Notes: a model not told the origin generated them from the letters alone. A DNA stretch of 64,000 nucleotides from Prototheca cutis (GCA_002897115.2 BCIH01000004.1:1392057-1456056), one strand, 5' to 3'; positions 1-13,194 are shown, counted from the first letter of the stretch. Made by a program: numbers and translations.

Positions 1-1430
1 CTGCAGAGACGTCGTGTTGGCTGGGTCAACGACGTTGTTGACAGTGGCCAGGACAAATTCGCATGCCGCCTTGAATCCTGCCAAGGAAGGAAGGGATACC
101 CAAAACTCATCCGGGAGGGAATCGATGGGCTGTCGACTCATGCCGTTCCCGGCGCATTGTCAGAGCCGCTTCAGCAGCGCCGAGTGGATGCAGGCACCGC
201 TGGACTCCCCTTCCTCACAACACGCACGAAAACGCACAGCTTAGCCTCCACCTTCTGGGTTTCCGATGGGAAACAGCATGTTCAAAAGCTCTTCGGCGGG
301 GGCTTCATTCGTCAGCAGAATCTCCTTCATGGCAGGGTCGAAGCGATTGGACCGGGGGCTGCCGGCGCTCCCAGACAGCACCACAAAGTGGCTGTAGGAG
401 TCGCCGTAGAGTGCCGCCGAGGTCAGGGCGATCATGCCCCCCATGGACAGCCCCATGAGGTTGGGTGGCTGCGACAGTGCCAGGGTCTGCACGCTTGGAC
501 ATCGGGGCCGGTATGGTTGAGGGGCCACACGGGCCGTGCACTGCCAGGGATCGTGGCAAACAAACTTTCTGTCTCATCATGGGATCGCATGACGCACCAC
601 CGCTCACCTCAACAAAATTCTTGGTGTCCAGAGCCATGCCAGGAATAGTGAGCGGGCCCGTGGGGTCCTCATCCTGAAAGGGGATGTGGTAGCTGGGAAC
701 CAGGCTGCTTTGCCATGCATGAGTCCAGCACAAGGGTGACCGCTCACCACCCACCACGCACCGTGGAGAAACCCTGACCCCGGTTGTCAAAGACCACCAC
801 TTCCTGCTCCGTCGCCAACTGCCTGAGGATGGACACAGGCCACCCACTGATGGTCCCCCCGTATCCGGGGATCATGACAATGGCGGGCTTGTCCGTCTGG
901 TTGTTGCCAAACCTAAAATAGCCAATCTGAAATGGAGGGCAGACAAGTGGGGTCTGAGTCAGCACGACCAACGCATATACCCCCCACCCACAACCCCCCG
1001 GGCTCTGACGTGGAGCAGATTGTGTGTGGACCAGCTCCGCCCCAACTCTCACCTTGGCTGCCGGGATACGGGCGTACTGGAGGTCGCCCATAAACTCGTG
1101 TGCCGCGGGATTTACAGCTGGAACAGTGCTGTTGCATAGCTTGGCTACCTCTTGCAACTCTACAGAGGGCAAGGGGCCGTGTGGTAGATATCGGCTTGTT
1201 CGGAACCGGCAGGTGGTCCGACGTCCTGGATGCCGGGGCGGCGCGACATTCAAGACCCACCTCGCCCTGAGCAACGGCAGTCGGGTCCATCCCGTGCAAA
1301 ATTGTTCCTAGTTTTCAAAATGTAATTCATGGGGAGTTGCATGCCCCCTACCGGCTGGTGTGATGATCCCCGAAGTGCCGACCGCCAGCAGCAGCAGGCC
1401 GGCAAGCACCCATCGTGCCCGGCATCCCAT
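1..1430 (-). CDS. Secreted alpha/beta-fold hydrolase, 3' part beyond window
   Basis: Probable exons on the minus strand are 1430-1352, 1159-1053, 926-762, 673-608, 486-252 and 77 to beyond position 1; all phases close. The first exon encodes a short basic start followed by a Leu-rich hydrophobic core (AGLLLLAVG), so a signal peptide is likely. Exon 3 carries a strand-turn typical of the fold (MIPGYGG) and DNRGQGFS. Exon 5 carries the nucleophile elbow GLSMGG (G-x-S-x-G). The catalytic acid and histidine are not visible and would lie past the left edge. Known for the family: serine hydrolases of varied substrates (esterase, lipase, epoxide hydrolase types); the substrate cannot be told from this sequence. 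A stop codon at 241-243 would end the protein if the exon 5 donor were not used, but splicing to a phase-matched exon 6 is the better reading. Confidence 0.75.
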
Positions 1431-2235
1431 CCTGCACCGCCCCGTGTGCATCGACTGTTCTTGAGGGCCCATCACCAAAGCACAGGCGAATCAAGTTCTG
1501 AAAGGTTCAGTGCTCTCACACACTGCGCTCGGGTACGTGTAGGCTGGAGCTGTCGACGTGCGGTACGGCCGGACTCTCGGGTGGTGACAGCTGGCGATGG
1601 GGGCATCCTGACCCTTTCCGGAACGATGCTGGTTGGTGTCTATGTACCCTGTGACGCACCGGGTCAATTTTTTACGCCATTCTCAGGTGTTCTTCATGGA
1701 TCATAGGTTGTCCGCGCTGGGTGTATTCCGTCGCACGTCGCTGGACCGGGTTACCGAAAATTCGCCCTGTTCTGGGTTGGGCTGTGCAGTGGCGCGGCCC
1801 CCGAACTCTCTTTGGAAGAGGTATGCCCAACTATTGGGTCTTCCCTGTCCTCGCCTGAACTTTATTGAGACCTCCGAAACACTGCCATGGAAAAGGATGT
1901 TACTCAAGCTGTTCACATCAGATTCAGCGCTGAGACGATCCCACCATTGTAGAGGGGTTGCATGGCCGTCATCGCCCCCACATCAATGCACTCGGGCGGC
2001 CTGCAACCCCAAGCTTGACCACGTGCCGGTGCCAGTCCATGCGCATGCACGCATCAAAGCGTGCATGTCGAGCCCAATTGCGATGGTTTTATTCCCTTCA
2101 GGTTCCTCACTGGCTCGTGCCATTGTCCAGGTGCAGGCGCCTGCAACGACGGGATGAAGGTTGCGTGGCAGGCTTGTAGCAGCAGCAGCGGCCGAGCTGG
2201 GGAGTGCAGCATCATGGCCGCTTTCCCCTCATGCA
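1431..2235. other. Intergenic, no gene seen
   Basis: This 805-bp stretch lies upstream of the hydrolase start and downstream of the UDP-xylose synthase stop, both on the minus strand. It should hold the hydrolase promoter and the 3' UTR of the next gene. I see no conserved coding segment, tRNA or repeat in it. Confidence 0.5.
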
Positions 2236-3936
2236 TCAAAACAAAAGTCTCGTTTCTGTGCCATGTGCTTGGTCCCAGAGTCCCATCCCAGCAAAATCTG
2301 CAGCCCAGCAAATGGACAGCAACCTGGCCCACCTCTTGAAATCCTCCACCATACGCGGCAGGCCATCCCGCAGCGGGACCTTGGGCTCCCAACCCAGCAG
2401 GGTCTTTATCTTGGTGATGTCGGGCTTGCGGCGTGACGGATCGTCCGAGGTGTTGTCCACATAGATGATCTGCAAAAGGGTTGTGGGGCAGAGGTGGAAG
2501 GAGGTTGCTTGCATGGGGGCGCAGCTCCTGTATTGCGAGCAAGGCCACTCACGACAACGACACTTTGACATCCGACAGCAAACCAGTCAACCACTACCCA
2601 ACCACTCACCTCGGCCTTGGGATTGACCACTTCCTTGACCATTTCGGCGAGCTCCACCATCGTAAACTCGCCCGGATTGCCGACGTTGAAGGGCCCCAGG
2701 TGCACGTCGTTGTCCATCACCGCCACCATGCCTGGTTGTGCCGGAGAAGGTTGGAGGTTGGAGGCTGGGCTGGGCTGGGGTGAATCCACTGCCGCCACGA
2801 CGGGTCTCCTGAGGCGACAAAATACATCAACTCTCTTGATATTGCAACAATGTCCCCCCCCCCCCCCCCCNNNNNNNNNNNNNNNNNNNNNNNNNNNNNN
2901 NNNNNNNNNNNNNNNNNNNNNNNNNNNNNNNNNNNNNNNNNNNNNNNNNNNNNNNNNNNNNNNNNNNNNNCCCCCCCCCCCCCCCCCCAAAAAAAAAAAA
3001 GCCGCGCTATCACTCCAAAGCGCACCGCGGATGAGGTCTTCGACATACTGGAAGGACCGGGTCTGCTTGCCGTCGCCATAGAGCGTCAGGGGGTCGCCCC
3101 TGAGAGCCTGTGCCAAAAAGTTGCTGACCACGCGGCCATCATCCAGGGCCATGCGGGGCCCGTAGGTGTTGAAGATGCGGACGATGCGGACCTCCAGGCC
3201 GTGCTCGCGGTGGTAGTCCATGGTCAGCGTCTCCGCGGCACGCTTGCCCTCGTCGTAGCAGGAGCGCTCGCCGATGGGGTTGACGTTGCCCCAGTAGGTC
3301 TCGCGCTGCGGGTGTTCCAGTGGGTCGCCGTAGACCTCCGAGGTCGAGGTGAGCAGGAACCTCGCGCGGCAGCGCTTGGCCAGGCCCAGCATGTTGAGCG
3401 TGCCCACAAAGCTCGTCTTCATCGTCTTGATCGGGTTGTACTTGTAGTGCACAGGCGAGGCCGGGCAGGCCAGGTGGTAAATCTGGTCGACCTCCAGCAG
3501 CAGCCGCTCCACGACGTCGTGTCGGATCAGCTCAAAGTTGGGCTTGCCCAGAAGATGGGCAATGTTGTCCTTGCTGCCCGTGAAGAAATTGTCCACGCAA
3601 ATCACCTGGGGGAAATGGGTGGCGAAGGGCGGCATTGGCCCACTGGCCATCCCTCACCTGCTGCCCAGCGCACCACCCACCCACACGGGCACACTCAGCA
3701 AGCCCCGCAGCCAATGCAATGGCATGCCTGCGCCTGCATCATGCATACCACGCTTACGTAGAATAACAAAAAGCCAACCGTCACCCCATTAAACGCACAT
3801 GGTCGCCGCGGGTCACCAGGAAGTCACAGAGGTGGCTGCCCACAAAGCCAGCACCTCCAGTGACCAGCACGCGGTTCTTCTCCACGCGGGGCTTGGCCTT
3901 CACCGCGGGGCGATCATCCGATGATGCGCTCGCCGG
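2236..3936 (-). CDS. UXS: UDP-glucuronate decarboxylase (UDP-xylose synthase)
   Basis: Exons 3936-3799, 3605-3026, 2731-2610 and 2469-2236 join in phase and encode at least 357 residues. The enzyme converts UDP-glucuronate to UDP-xylose with bound NAD+, feeding cell-wall and glycan xylosylation. Visible family features are the Rossmann glycine motif GGAGFVGSH near the start, the D of VDNFFTG, the substrate-facing TSTSEVYGD, the catalytic YDEGKR (YxxxK), [10 protein letters not shown], and [10 protein letters not shown] near the C terminus. The body is about the length of soluble cytosolic UXS forms. The first exon shown begins at an acceptor (TAG/CCGG), so a short N-terminal exon with the ATG lies further upstream and was not identified. 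A membrane-anchored Golgi form is therefore not excluded. The third intron contains a 100-bp assembly gap flanked by poly-C. Confidence 0.9.
2871..2970. other. Assembly gap (100 N) inside poly-C
   Basis: One hundred N lie between two runs of about 18 C, followed by an A run, inside a UXS intron. The flanks suggest that assembly broke on a long C/G homopolymer like the 127-bp poly-G at 21858-21984. Confidence 0.9.
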
Positions 3937-4669
3937 CTAGAATGGTGGGAGTTGGAGGGCAGTGAGTACGTGCTTGCTAGCCACTCGGCGAGCACGCCCA
4001 CTCCCAACCATTCCCCAGGCACCCCGGTCGGACAGCTATGGGCCACACACGGAGTGCCCCTCGCAGCCAGCCAGATCTGTACTGGGGGCCGACGGTTATC
4101 CAACCATTCAACTTACAGTGCGCCTTTCGGCCGAGTTCGAGGTCATGCTGCCGCGCTGGACGTTGAGCGACCACGCTCGGACTGGATGGGCGGGTGCCTG
4201 CCGAATCGGCGCAGGCGGTCCTAGTTGTGTCCTCAGGCTTGCCAGCAATCAAGGCAACCAAGTACGATGTGCAGTGTATCTTGATCTGCAAATCCTAGGG
4301 AACTGCACTCCGCATCGGTGACATCCCCCGGCTGCCAGGTGCCCAATGACTGGAGATTCTGTGCCTCGATATGCGGTTCAGGGGCACGGTGTGCAGTCCG
4401 CCGGATGTGGTCATCCACCTCTCCCCTCCAGGCGGCTCCTCTTCCAAGAAAATGTGGCTTTCTTGAGTTTACGCGTTTTCATGGCCAATACGATCAGTGT
4501 ATTCGCATCTAGCTCCGTGAGGCAGCAAGTGGGCAGCACGCCGCCACGTTGCGGCGGCCTGTGTCCTGCGTGCTGACCGTCACCAAACCGCACCTGCATC
4601 CACAACCACAGAGACTTGGAGGAGATCCAGCTCTCTTTCATCTCAAGACCTGCATCGTGCCTTGATCTG
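3937..4669. other. Intergenic, or first UXS exon plus promoter
   Basis: This 733-bp stretch lies between the UXS exon acceptor and the stop of the WD40 gene. It probably contains the UXS start exon on the minus strand, but no candidate ATG exon could be chosen with confidence. No other gene is supported. Confidence 0.4.
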
Positions 4670-7448
4670 CTACTGTGCGCCGAGGTACAGGTGTATTCGA
4701 CCAGATGCTGTTGTGGCGGCAAGGGCAGGGCGAGTGGGGTGGAACGCGTTCCGAGATGGGATGGCCGTCATCAGCTCCGGCTCGGACAGCTGTCCCACCG
4801 TGCGTCCACTACTCGGGTCAAGGATGTCCACTGCCCTGTGCATGTTGCCTGCATGCGACGGCACGTTCATGTCGTGACACGGAGGATGTGTGAACATCAT
4901 TCTGTTGACAGGTGGGCGGTCCCCGGTCCTCGCCGGGCCCCCCGGCCAATTCCGTGTTCAGGGCCCCCCACCCTCTTCAAACCTCTCCCTCCCCCCCAAC
5001 ACACCTATCGCGATGGCATCGCCAGCCGGGGACCAAATTGCCCTAAAGGGCAGAACCCAGCGCCCCGTATTGTTGTTGTGCTTTATCTGGGTTTGGCGCT
5101 CCAGGCTGCCCTCCGCCGCCCCGCCCCAGACGGCGACGGTGTCGTCAAACGACGTTGACACCAGCCGGTGCGTGCCTGCGCAAGGATCCCGGATGGAAAG
5201 CATGAGCAATGGACGGGTCAGTCAGGCCCGTTGATGGTGGCTGGGGTCGTAGTTGGAAGCAGGGTTCTGATGTTTTGGGTAAGCCTGCACCGCTCCAGTT
5301 GCTGTGTTGACAGCCAAGATTCCAGACTGCATGCTCCCCGTCCTTGGCTGCTCCACGACAGAGACACCGGGCTGCTGGCACATGGATCACGCACGCCTTC
5401 ACCAACTGGTCCAACCGCCTCCCTCACCGTCTGCCGAAAAATGTGCTGCCTGACAGCCCTTGCTGTGCGTGGCCTCGGCAAGAGGCACCGACCGCCTTTT
5501 TTTTAATGCCCGGAGGTCCCACACCTTGATGCTCGTATCAGTGGATGCCGTCGCAAACAGCTGCATGACATGGTGCGGCCAAAAGGTTCAGCTTTGGTTG
5601 GTCTCATACCTGCCCCCTCCCCGCTGCACCGACTCCCCTAGTCACCATTACCAGCCAGTTTTCACCCGCTCACATGTTCAGCGCCGGGGTCAAATGATAC
5701 GGTGTTGACCTTGCGGCCGTGTGCCTCCAGGCCATCCTTTTCTTTGATCGCACACCGTGATCTGAGGTCCAGCAGGATGATGTCGCCGCCGGTGGTTCCT
5801 AGCAGGGCCGTTCTGCACGCATGGGAAGGGAATCACGGGCCTGATGCCACGGGCATGGGTGTTGATGCCCCGCCATAAACAGCATCACACTCACAGTGGC
5901 CGTCATTGTGCCCGCGCGCTCAGGGCGCTGGCAGTCACACATCGAGAAATCACAGGCTGCGCACTCCGATGCCAACCCCGCTGGTCTCCCCTCCTCTCCT
6001 CTCCCTCCCTTCCCCAGCAACAAAGAAATTAAAAAAACCTGCACACCTGCCATCAGGCTGCACATCAAAGGCAGAAAAGTCGAGATCTTCGGAAGTGGCG
6101 GCCAGCCTGGCTGTTTGGGTTTGGGGGTCTAGTCGCCGCACCGAGCCGTCATAGGACGCTGTGAACAGTTCCACGGGCTGTCCGTCCCCAGTCCCCGCCC
6201 ATTTCAGGCCCGATATGTAGTCCCGGTGGTATGGCAGCGAGATGATGCCCAGTTCCGAATCGGGGTCTGCTGTGTCCTGCTCATCTGCAGCACCAGCCGA
6301 ATAAACCACCGCGACTAAGGAGCCGACGAGCCGATTCGAGGCATCCAATGCAGCGTTTTGAAAATCAACAAGACCAACAATGCTCGACTGTTCAGTCCAA
6401 TCCCACTACCCAGCACATAAGAACATCCACCCATCCACCCTGAACCCCTGCATCGCCCACCTTGTTCTTGGCAGTGCCAGAGAGCGAGGTTTCCGCGTTT
6501 ATCGCCTGCTGCCAGGAGCCACGCGGTCTCGGTCGGGTGGAACCCCAGATGCGTGCAGGCAGAGGGCAAAACCTTGACTACCCGGTGCTCGGCCAATCCG
6601 GCGCCCGCCAGCCACGTGGAGACGGCCAGTGGGTGTGCTGCCTTGCTCTTGCGTGGCGTGCCCAAAATCAACGGCCCTGCTTTCTCAAGATAGCTGGCCT
6701 CCTGGTCCGGCATGTCTGGCAGGCTCCCAAGATCCACGTCATCTGCAAGGAGCACGTTAAGACCAGGTGGCATCCCAGGACCAAATGCATGTACTCCTTC
6801 CAAAGAGCCCCGAGCAGACGGTATGGCATGTATCACCGCACGACAAACACACAATAAAAACCCCACACATGCAACGGACCCTGCAAATGCCGTGTCTTCT
6901 CTCCAACCTCGAGTTTTGTTTCCTGCTGCTTTGCAGCATTGTAATGTGATGTGGTGACGTGGCCCCGCTCCTCTGCAGATGTGGATACCAACGCCTTGGA
7001 TGACTGCAGGCACGCCATGTGAATGTATTCATAGATTGTATCTGTCAAATCCGGTACCCCAACAAACCTGCTCCCACCTCCCGCACCAGTCTCGATCTGG
7101 TTGCCATCGGCCTCCAATCCGGCTACCCTGGCCGACCGTCGTGGCGGCTCAGATCGGTCTTGGGAAGGTTTCCTTCGAACCGCCCTAGCCTGCGCATAAA
7201 AAGTGTCCTGGTTTCACTAACCAATTCTATGGCATAAATAGTTCCTCCATGCCGCTGCAGACAGGCGCGCACGCCCATCAATGCCGTCGGATCACCTTGA
7301 TGGCGGGTGGGCAATGGACTGGCGTGACGGCAGCCTTGAGATTAGGAATGGACAGGGCATCCAGGCGCTCTCGATTCCGTTTCATGCGCTCCTGGCGCTC
7401 TCTCTCGTACTCATTCATGTCATCGACTTCCACCTTGACGCCGGGCAT
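4670..7448 (-). CDS. WDR76: WD40-repeat protein, WDR76/CMR1-like
   Basis: Eight exons (7448-7296, 7189-7087, 6742-6461, 6284-6047, 5812-5674, 5560-5428, 5175-5005, 4848-4670) join in phase to about 465 residues. The charged N terminus has a helical stretch (YERERQERMKRNRERL) followed by PPRRSARV, as in WDR76-type proteins. WD-like blades follow: FHPTETAWLLAAGDKRG, ELFTASYDGSVRRLD, LFATASTDTSIKVWDLR, RLVSTSFDDTVAVW and a last strand ending GRIHLY. Proteins of this family (yeast CMR1, human WDR76) are nuclear and bind DNA or chromatin at damage and stress sites. Length and blade spacing fit a full protein. Alternative assignment is a DDB2-like WD40 protein. The chosen ATG opens the exon ahead of the helix; an earlier start is possible. 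Confidence 0.8.
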
Positions 7449-7801
7449 CGTGACCTGCTCTCCTGGCGCACTTGCAGTCGGAAGGGAGCCGTGGAAGGCC
7501 CCCACGGCCACAGACTATCCAAGCAGCCCAGCTCTCAATCGAGGCAGCATTGTTCAAGGCGTTTTGTCGTGGTATACATGTGCTCGCATGCACGGTGCGT
7601 AGATGTAAATAAAATGCTGGGAGGCCTGCATGCTGTCCGTGCTGTGTTCGGACGGGGTTCCTGATAGGGCTTTCATCTGCGGAAAAAAAGATCCACCTCC
7701 AAACAGGCCAAGCGCACTTCTCTTTCTCTTACGAACCCGACAGCTCATGCAACTGGTAGTGGAACCAAAATTACTCTCTCTCATGCGAACACATGCTCTG
7801 T

Positions 7802-9363
7802 CTATGCAGCAGCTGCGGGCTGGATTTCGTGGTTGCAGAGCGGGCACACCTGCGACAGTAGGGGTTGGGCGATTGCTTGGGTGGTGCAGGTAAACAGCAG
7901 TTGACTGTGTGCCCAGTGCAGCACTGCGCTCCGTGCCTACCATGCGACCCATCCATGCTCACTGACTGACATTTCTGAATGATACAGGCCCTCGCACCTT
8001 GTTCAAATCTAGCCACTGCTGAATGCACTCGCCGTGGAAAATATGCTTGCATGGCAGTGTACACACCGTCTCCGCTCGCTCAAACTCCATGCGACAGATG
8101 GAGCACCTTGAAAACCAGAGGGGTTGGGAGTGGGGGTGGGCGATTATTGCGCTGGCTTGTTGGGGACGCCCATCTTTGTTCGGACGGACAGAGTATGCTC
8201 TTTTCTGCCCAAACACCCCGGCCGGGAGCAAGAGCACCCAATGAACCCAACAGAGAGCAGTGTTGCATACATGTCATCTGCACAGCCGCTGGGCGCATCT
8301 GGTTCCCAGCTCGTTCGGGGCAGGGCCGCGATGGCGTCTTCACCAAGCCCCTTGCTCACGACGCCGGCCACCTCTCCCAATGCGGTGAGCTCCTCATAGG
8401 TGTAGTTCTCTTCGGCGTAGTCATCCTCGGCTTCGTCAACCGGCCCTGCGTCTGGCAAGCCTGGCACATCCTGGGTGACCCACGCGCCACCACCTGTGTC
8501 ATCAGGGCACAGGGGGGACATACTAATGGCGCTGCCGCTATTGCAGCATTTGCATAACCGATGTAATACACGTCTCCAACCCAACCCGTCTGCCACGCAC
8601 CATTGTAGGTCTGGGCGAGCTCCCGCTGCTGCATCCACAGCGCGTACTCCTCGTCAGTCATGCTGGCTGGGAGATGGGCATCCTCCGCCCCTAGGTGTGC
8701 GTCTGAGGACTGGAGCGAGCCGCCAGACCTGCACACGATGGACGGCGCAGCAGTTCTTTGTTCCTTTCGCTCGCTCGCGTCCACCTCAAACCTGAACCAC
8801 AACCCAGGCACCCAGGAACACTCCTCCCACACGCGTTCCAGCACGGTGCTCACATCAACCTGTCTGCACCCGCGACCAAGTCCAGGAAAGCCTGCTCCTG
8901 GGCTTGCAAGATCATGGCCAGCTTGAGGTCGGCGTCCTGCACCACCAGGGGTTTCATGGACGGGGTGTGACAGGGTCCCTGGGACACGTCCCCGGGAGAT
9001 CTGGTCCGCGCATGCGACAGCACAAAGCCCGCGTGAATCGAATCTAATCGACGCACATGGCCTTGCTCGTCCGGCGCAGGCGTCGGCGTCGCCACCAGGG
9101 CACCGCCGACGTCCTCATGGTCTGCTGCCATGACCGTGCACACCCCCGAGCAACCAAGCCGGCTCCGAGAGGCACCCTCTCCAGTGGTCAAACAGCCATG
9201 CAATGTGATGGACAACTTGTGGTTGGGGTATTCTGCCTTTCCCCCCAGGTCGCCTGCCTCGGGACTGGCCTCGGCCGTCGTTGTTAACCACCGTGCGGGA
9301 TGGTGCCTCCACCTGTGCACGGACCATTCGAAACATCTCCTGGGCTTCCCCTGAATTCATCAT
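7802..9363 (-). CDS. RING-H2 E3 ubiquitin ligase, BIG BROTHER-like
   Basis: A multi-exon minus-strand gene starting at ATG 9363 (or the adjacent ATG 9360) and ending at 7802. The C terminus is a C3H2C3 RING split over the last two exons: CSICRMEFE, CxLPCKHIFHGECIQQWL, then VCPLCNHEI. Just before it is an acidic segment with YEELTALGEVAGVVSKGL followed by IAALP, the arrangement found in plant BIG BROTHER and RNF-type E3 ligases. An upstream exon has the helix LKLAMILQAQEQAFLDLV. The role is transfer of ubiquitin from E2 to unknown substrates. The junction between the first two exons near 9300-9150 is not settled, so the extreme N terminus is uncertain. No transmembrane segment is seen. Confidence 0.75.
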
Positions 9364-9612
9364 GTCAGCATTTCTCTGGGCCAACCCAAACACTTTTACC
9401 AACTTGACACACGCACACACACACAACACGATGAATTACAGCGGGCGATTATCATTCTCAAAAAAACAGCAATCAGCGGCAAAGTGCATCATGTCAGCGG
9501 CGCCACGGGACGAGGGGGCCTTTGTCTGGTGGCATTTGCTAGGGCAGGTCATCGAACAACCACTATCCTGCGGCTCCGCGTGACTCCCTCATCCAACAGG
9601 CCCACACCTTTT

Positions 9613-12600
9613 TCAAAAGGTGGTATCGAGGGCGTGCTGGATGAGCTCAGCCTGCTCCTTGGCATGGATGGAGCCAAAGCCCGTGGCCGTGGAGGCGGAG
9701 GTCTTGCGGCCCGAGTACTTGATGTGCATGGGTGGGGTCCTGCCGCACTCGGCGATGCAGGTCTGGAGTCGGGGCTGGACGTGGAGGTACGCGCCCATGT
9801 TCTTGGGCTCCTCCTGTGCCCACAGCACCTCGGCGTTGGGGTAGCGCCGGAGCTCGCGGGCCACGAGGTCAAAGGGGAAGGGCGCGAGCTGCTCGAGGCG
9901 CACGATGGCCACCTCGTCCTGCGTCTTGCCCTGCCGCGCGCGCTCCGTCGCCAGCTCGTAGTAGAGCTTGCCCGAGCAGAAAACGATGCGCTTGGTAGAG
10001 GCGACGGGCTGGGGGTTGGGCGAGCGGTCGGTGGCGCCCTCGTCCATGATCAGGCGCTTGAACCGCACGCCCTCGATGTGCTCGTCGTCGGGCGTGTCGT
10101 CAAACTCGCTCAGCGGCGACCGTGCCAGCGGGTGGCGCAGCAGGTTCTTGGGCGCGAACACGACGAGGGGCTTGCGGAACTGGCGGTGCACCTGGCGCCG
10201 GAGGACGTGGAAGTAGTTGGCGGGGGTGGTGCAGTTGACCACCTGCCAGTTGATGCGCTGGATCTGGGAGCCCAGGTGCCCGCCCGTGAACCAGTGCTTC
10301 TCGTCAATCTCGGGCGGCTGGTACGGGTCCTCGTCCACCATTTGCAGGAAGCGCTCCATACGCGCGCTCGAGTGCTCGGGGCCCTGGCCGTCGTATCCGT
10401 GCGGCAGCAGCACCGTCAGGCCCGACTGGCGCAGCCACTTGGCCTCGCCCGACGACATGAACTGGTCGAACACAATCTGCGCGCCGTTGGCAAAGTCGCC
10501 GAACTGCGCCTCCCACAGCACCAGCGCGTTGGGCGACTCGAGGCTGTACCCCAGCTCAAAGCCCAGCACGCCAAACTCGCTCAGCGAGGAGTTGGACACG
10601 GTAAACATGCCCGGGCGCTCGTCGCCAAACACGTGGGCCAGGGGCGTGTACTTCTCCCCGGTCTTTTGGTCGTGCAGGACGGCGTGGCGGTGGGAGAAGG
10701 TCCCGCGCTCGACGTCCTGCCCGCTCAGCCGCACGTGGTTGCCCTCGGCCAGCAGCGTGCCAAAGGCCAGGGCCTCGGCAAAGCCCCAGTCGACGCCGGC
10801 CTGGCCCGAGGCCATGGCCCGCCGGTTCTCGTACACCTTTGCGATCTGGCGGTGGGGCGTGAAGCCCTCGGGGATGCGGGTGATGGCGGTGCCGACGCTC
10901 TCCAGCAGCTCGGGGGGCACGCCCGTGTTGCGGATGCGCGAGAACTGCTTGGGCGAGTAGAAGCCCTTCCAGTGCGAGGAGAGCCAGTCGGAGAGCTTGG
11001 GCGTGTACTCCTTGGCGCCCTCGAAAGCCTCGGCCAGCTTGCGCTGCACCGTGGCCTGGATGTCGTCCACCGCCTCCTTGGAGACGGAGCCTTCGTTCAA
11101 CAGCCGGTCGACATAGACCTGCTGGACATTGGTGTGCTTCTTGATGGCCGTGTACATGAGTGGCTGCGTGAACATGGGCTCGTCAATCTCGTTGTGCCCG
11201 TAGCGGCGGTAACCAATCAGGTCAATCACCACGTCCGAGCCCCAGGTCTGGCGCCACTCGGCGGCCAGCTCGCACACACGGACGACGGCCTCGGCGTCGT
11301 CGGCGTTCACGTGGAACACGGGCGCCGACAAGGCCTTGGCCACGTCGGTGCAATAGGGCGAGCTGCGCGACTTGCGCGGGTCGGTCGTAAAGGCCACCTG
11401 GTTGTTCACCACCAGGTGGATCGTGCCGCCCACCGTGTAGTCGGGCAGCGCGCTCATGTCCAGGGTCTCGTACACGATGCCCTGCCCCGCAAACGCGCCA
11501 TCGCCGTGCAACAAGATAGGCAAATTTGCCTTGCGCTCGGCGTCGTCCGCGTACCACTGCTTCGCGCGGACCTTGCCCAAGCACACCGTGTTGACGGCCT
11601 CCAGGTGGCTGGGGTTGGCCATCAGGCTCAGGTGCACGTGCTTGCCCGTGATGGTCGGACGGTCGTACGACGTGCCCAGGTGGTACTTGACGTCGCCCGA
11701 GCCAATGTACAGCCCCGCGTCCTCGGGGTGCTTGCCCGCAAACTCGCTGAAAACCTGCTCCATCGGCTTGCGCATGACGTTGGCCAGGATGTTGAGGCGG
11801 CCGCGGTGCGGCATGCCGATCACCACCGAGTTGGTCCCCATCTCAGCGGCCGTGTCGATGATGGCCTTCATGCCCGGGATCAGGGCCTCGCAGCCCTCCA
11901 GTCCGAAACGCTTGGCGGCCGTGTATTTGTTGGCCAGGAACGACTCAAACGTCTCGCTCCATGTCAGTCGGTCCAGGATCAGCATCTTCTTCTCGGGCGT
12001 CAGCACCTCCCGCTCCGCGGTCTCGATGCGCGCGCGGATCCAGTTGCAGCGCTCGCGGTCGTTGATGTGCATGTACTCGTACCCGATCGGGCCGCAGTAT
12101 GTCTCGCGCAGGCGCGTCAGGATCTCGCGCAGCGTGCGCACGGGGCGGTCCTCCGCCAGGAAACCCTCCATGTTCCACGTGCCCAGGAAAAACTCGCGGT
12201 CGAGGTCCTCCTCGCCGAAACCGTAAAACTTGGGGTCCAGCTCGGGGGGAGGCGGGCGGTGCTCAAGGCCAAGAGGGTCCAGCTGGGAAGCCAGGTGACC
12301 CATCACCTGGTAAGCACGCACCATCAGCAGCAGACGCATCGACTCCTGGATCGTCTGAGCCGAAACCGCGGCCGCGGCCAGGGGGGAAGCGTTCTCGCCG
12401 CGCTCGAACGCATCGTACGCCTCCGCCACGGCCTCGGGGGGCACGCCCATGTCTGCGGTGTACAGGACGTTGGTTGGCGGGCTGGTGAAAGCAACGCTTG
12501 AAAGGGAGAGCACGTGGCGTGCAACGGCAGTGACAGCGCCAAAAAAAGGTGTGAGTGATCTGTGGGAGCATGGCCAGGCCTGTGCGGACGATCGGGCCGC

Positions 12601-13194
12601 CAAGCAAAACCAGGCGGTCGGTGGCCCACACCGGTTGACTAACCCGCCTTGCCCCTAACAAGCCAGGTCAGCCATGGGGGCAAGACAGGCCAGCGGGCCC
12701 ATGCTTGCCGCCATGTCGCTGAAAACCAACATACTAGGCCATTAGCAGTCGGCGCCGGCCCAGCAGGACGGCTCAACAGCCAGCTTCCCCACTCCAATAC
12801 CCCACCCCCCAGGCGGGCCGATGGATGACATGATATGCGGACAGAAAACCGATTCGAGTGCCTGCTCCGCAGGCCTCACAAGTCGTACGAAAATCATGAC
12901 ACAGCCGATCTCGTGCCCACATATGCCCCTCGACTATCACAGCCGCTCACCCATGGAGCGGAAGAAGGAGGCCCATGTCCGGTCCACAGACTTGGGGTCC
13001 TCGCGATAGCGCTGCTCCAGCTCCTCGAGGTAGGTAGAGCTGGTGCCATCCAGGAAGCTATCTTTCATCTTGGACAGCGCCACGGGCTTGGGATGAGCCT
13101 GGCCCGCATCTTTGCTGGAGTGCAACCAGCGCCCGGCCACGGCCAGGCGACTGCCCAGCCGGCCGCCCGCCCGCCGCGAGGTCAGCGCCAACAT
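9613..13194 (-). CDS. OGDH: 2-oxoglutarate dehydrogenase E1, mitochondrial
   Basis: Two exons, 13194-12951 and 12452-9613, join in phase to 1027 residues, the usual length of the E1 component. Exon 1 begins with an Arg/Ala-rich mitochondrial presequence (SRRAGGRLGSRLAV) and includes the lipoyl-enzyme binding start (SSTYLEELEQRY). Exon 2 contains MPHRGRLN, the thiamine-diphosphate segment HGDGAFAGQG with the following VNNQVAFTTDPR, GYRRYGHNEIDEP, and SHRHAVLHDQ, and closes with TGFGSIHAKEQ. The enzyme decarboxylates 2-oxoglutarate and passes the succinyl group to E2 in the TCA-cycle complex. The single very long second exon is unlike the intron-rich neighbours. A 1005-codon open frame on the opposite strand is a codon-bias shadow. 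Confidence 0.95.

Noticed and set aside
241..528. Hydrolase exon ending at the TAA at 241 as the gene end
   Set aside because: The protein would lack the catalytic Asp and His. A donor at 251 joins in phase to a coding exon reaching the window edge.
9484..12501. A 1005-codon open frame on the plus strand
   Set aside because: It is exactly antisense to the conserved OGDH exon. GC-rich third positions suppress stops on the opposite strand, and the product has no recognisable domain.
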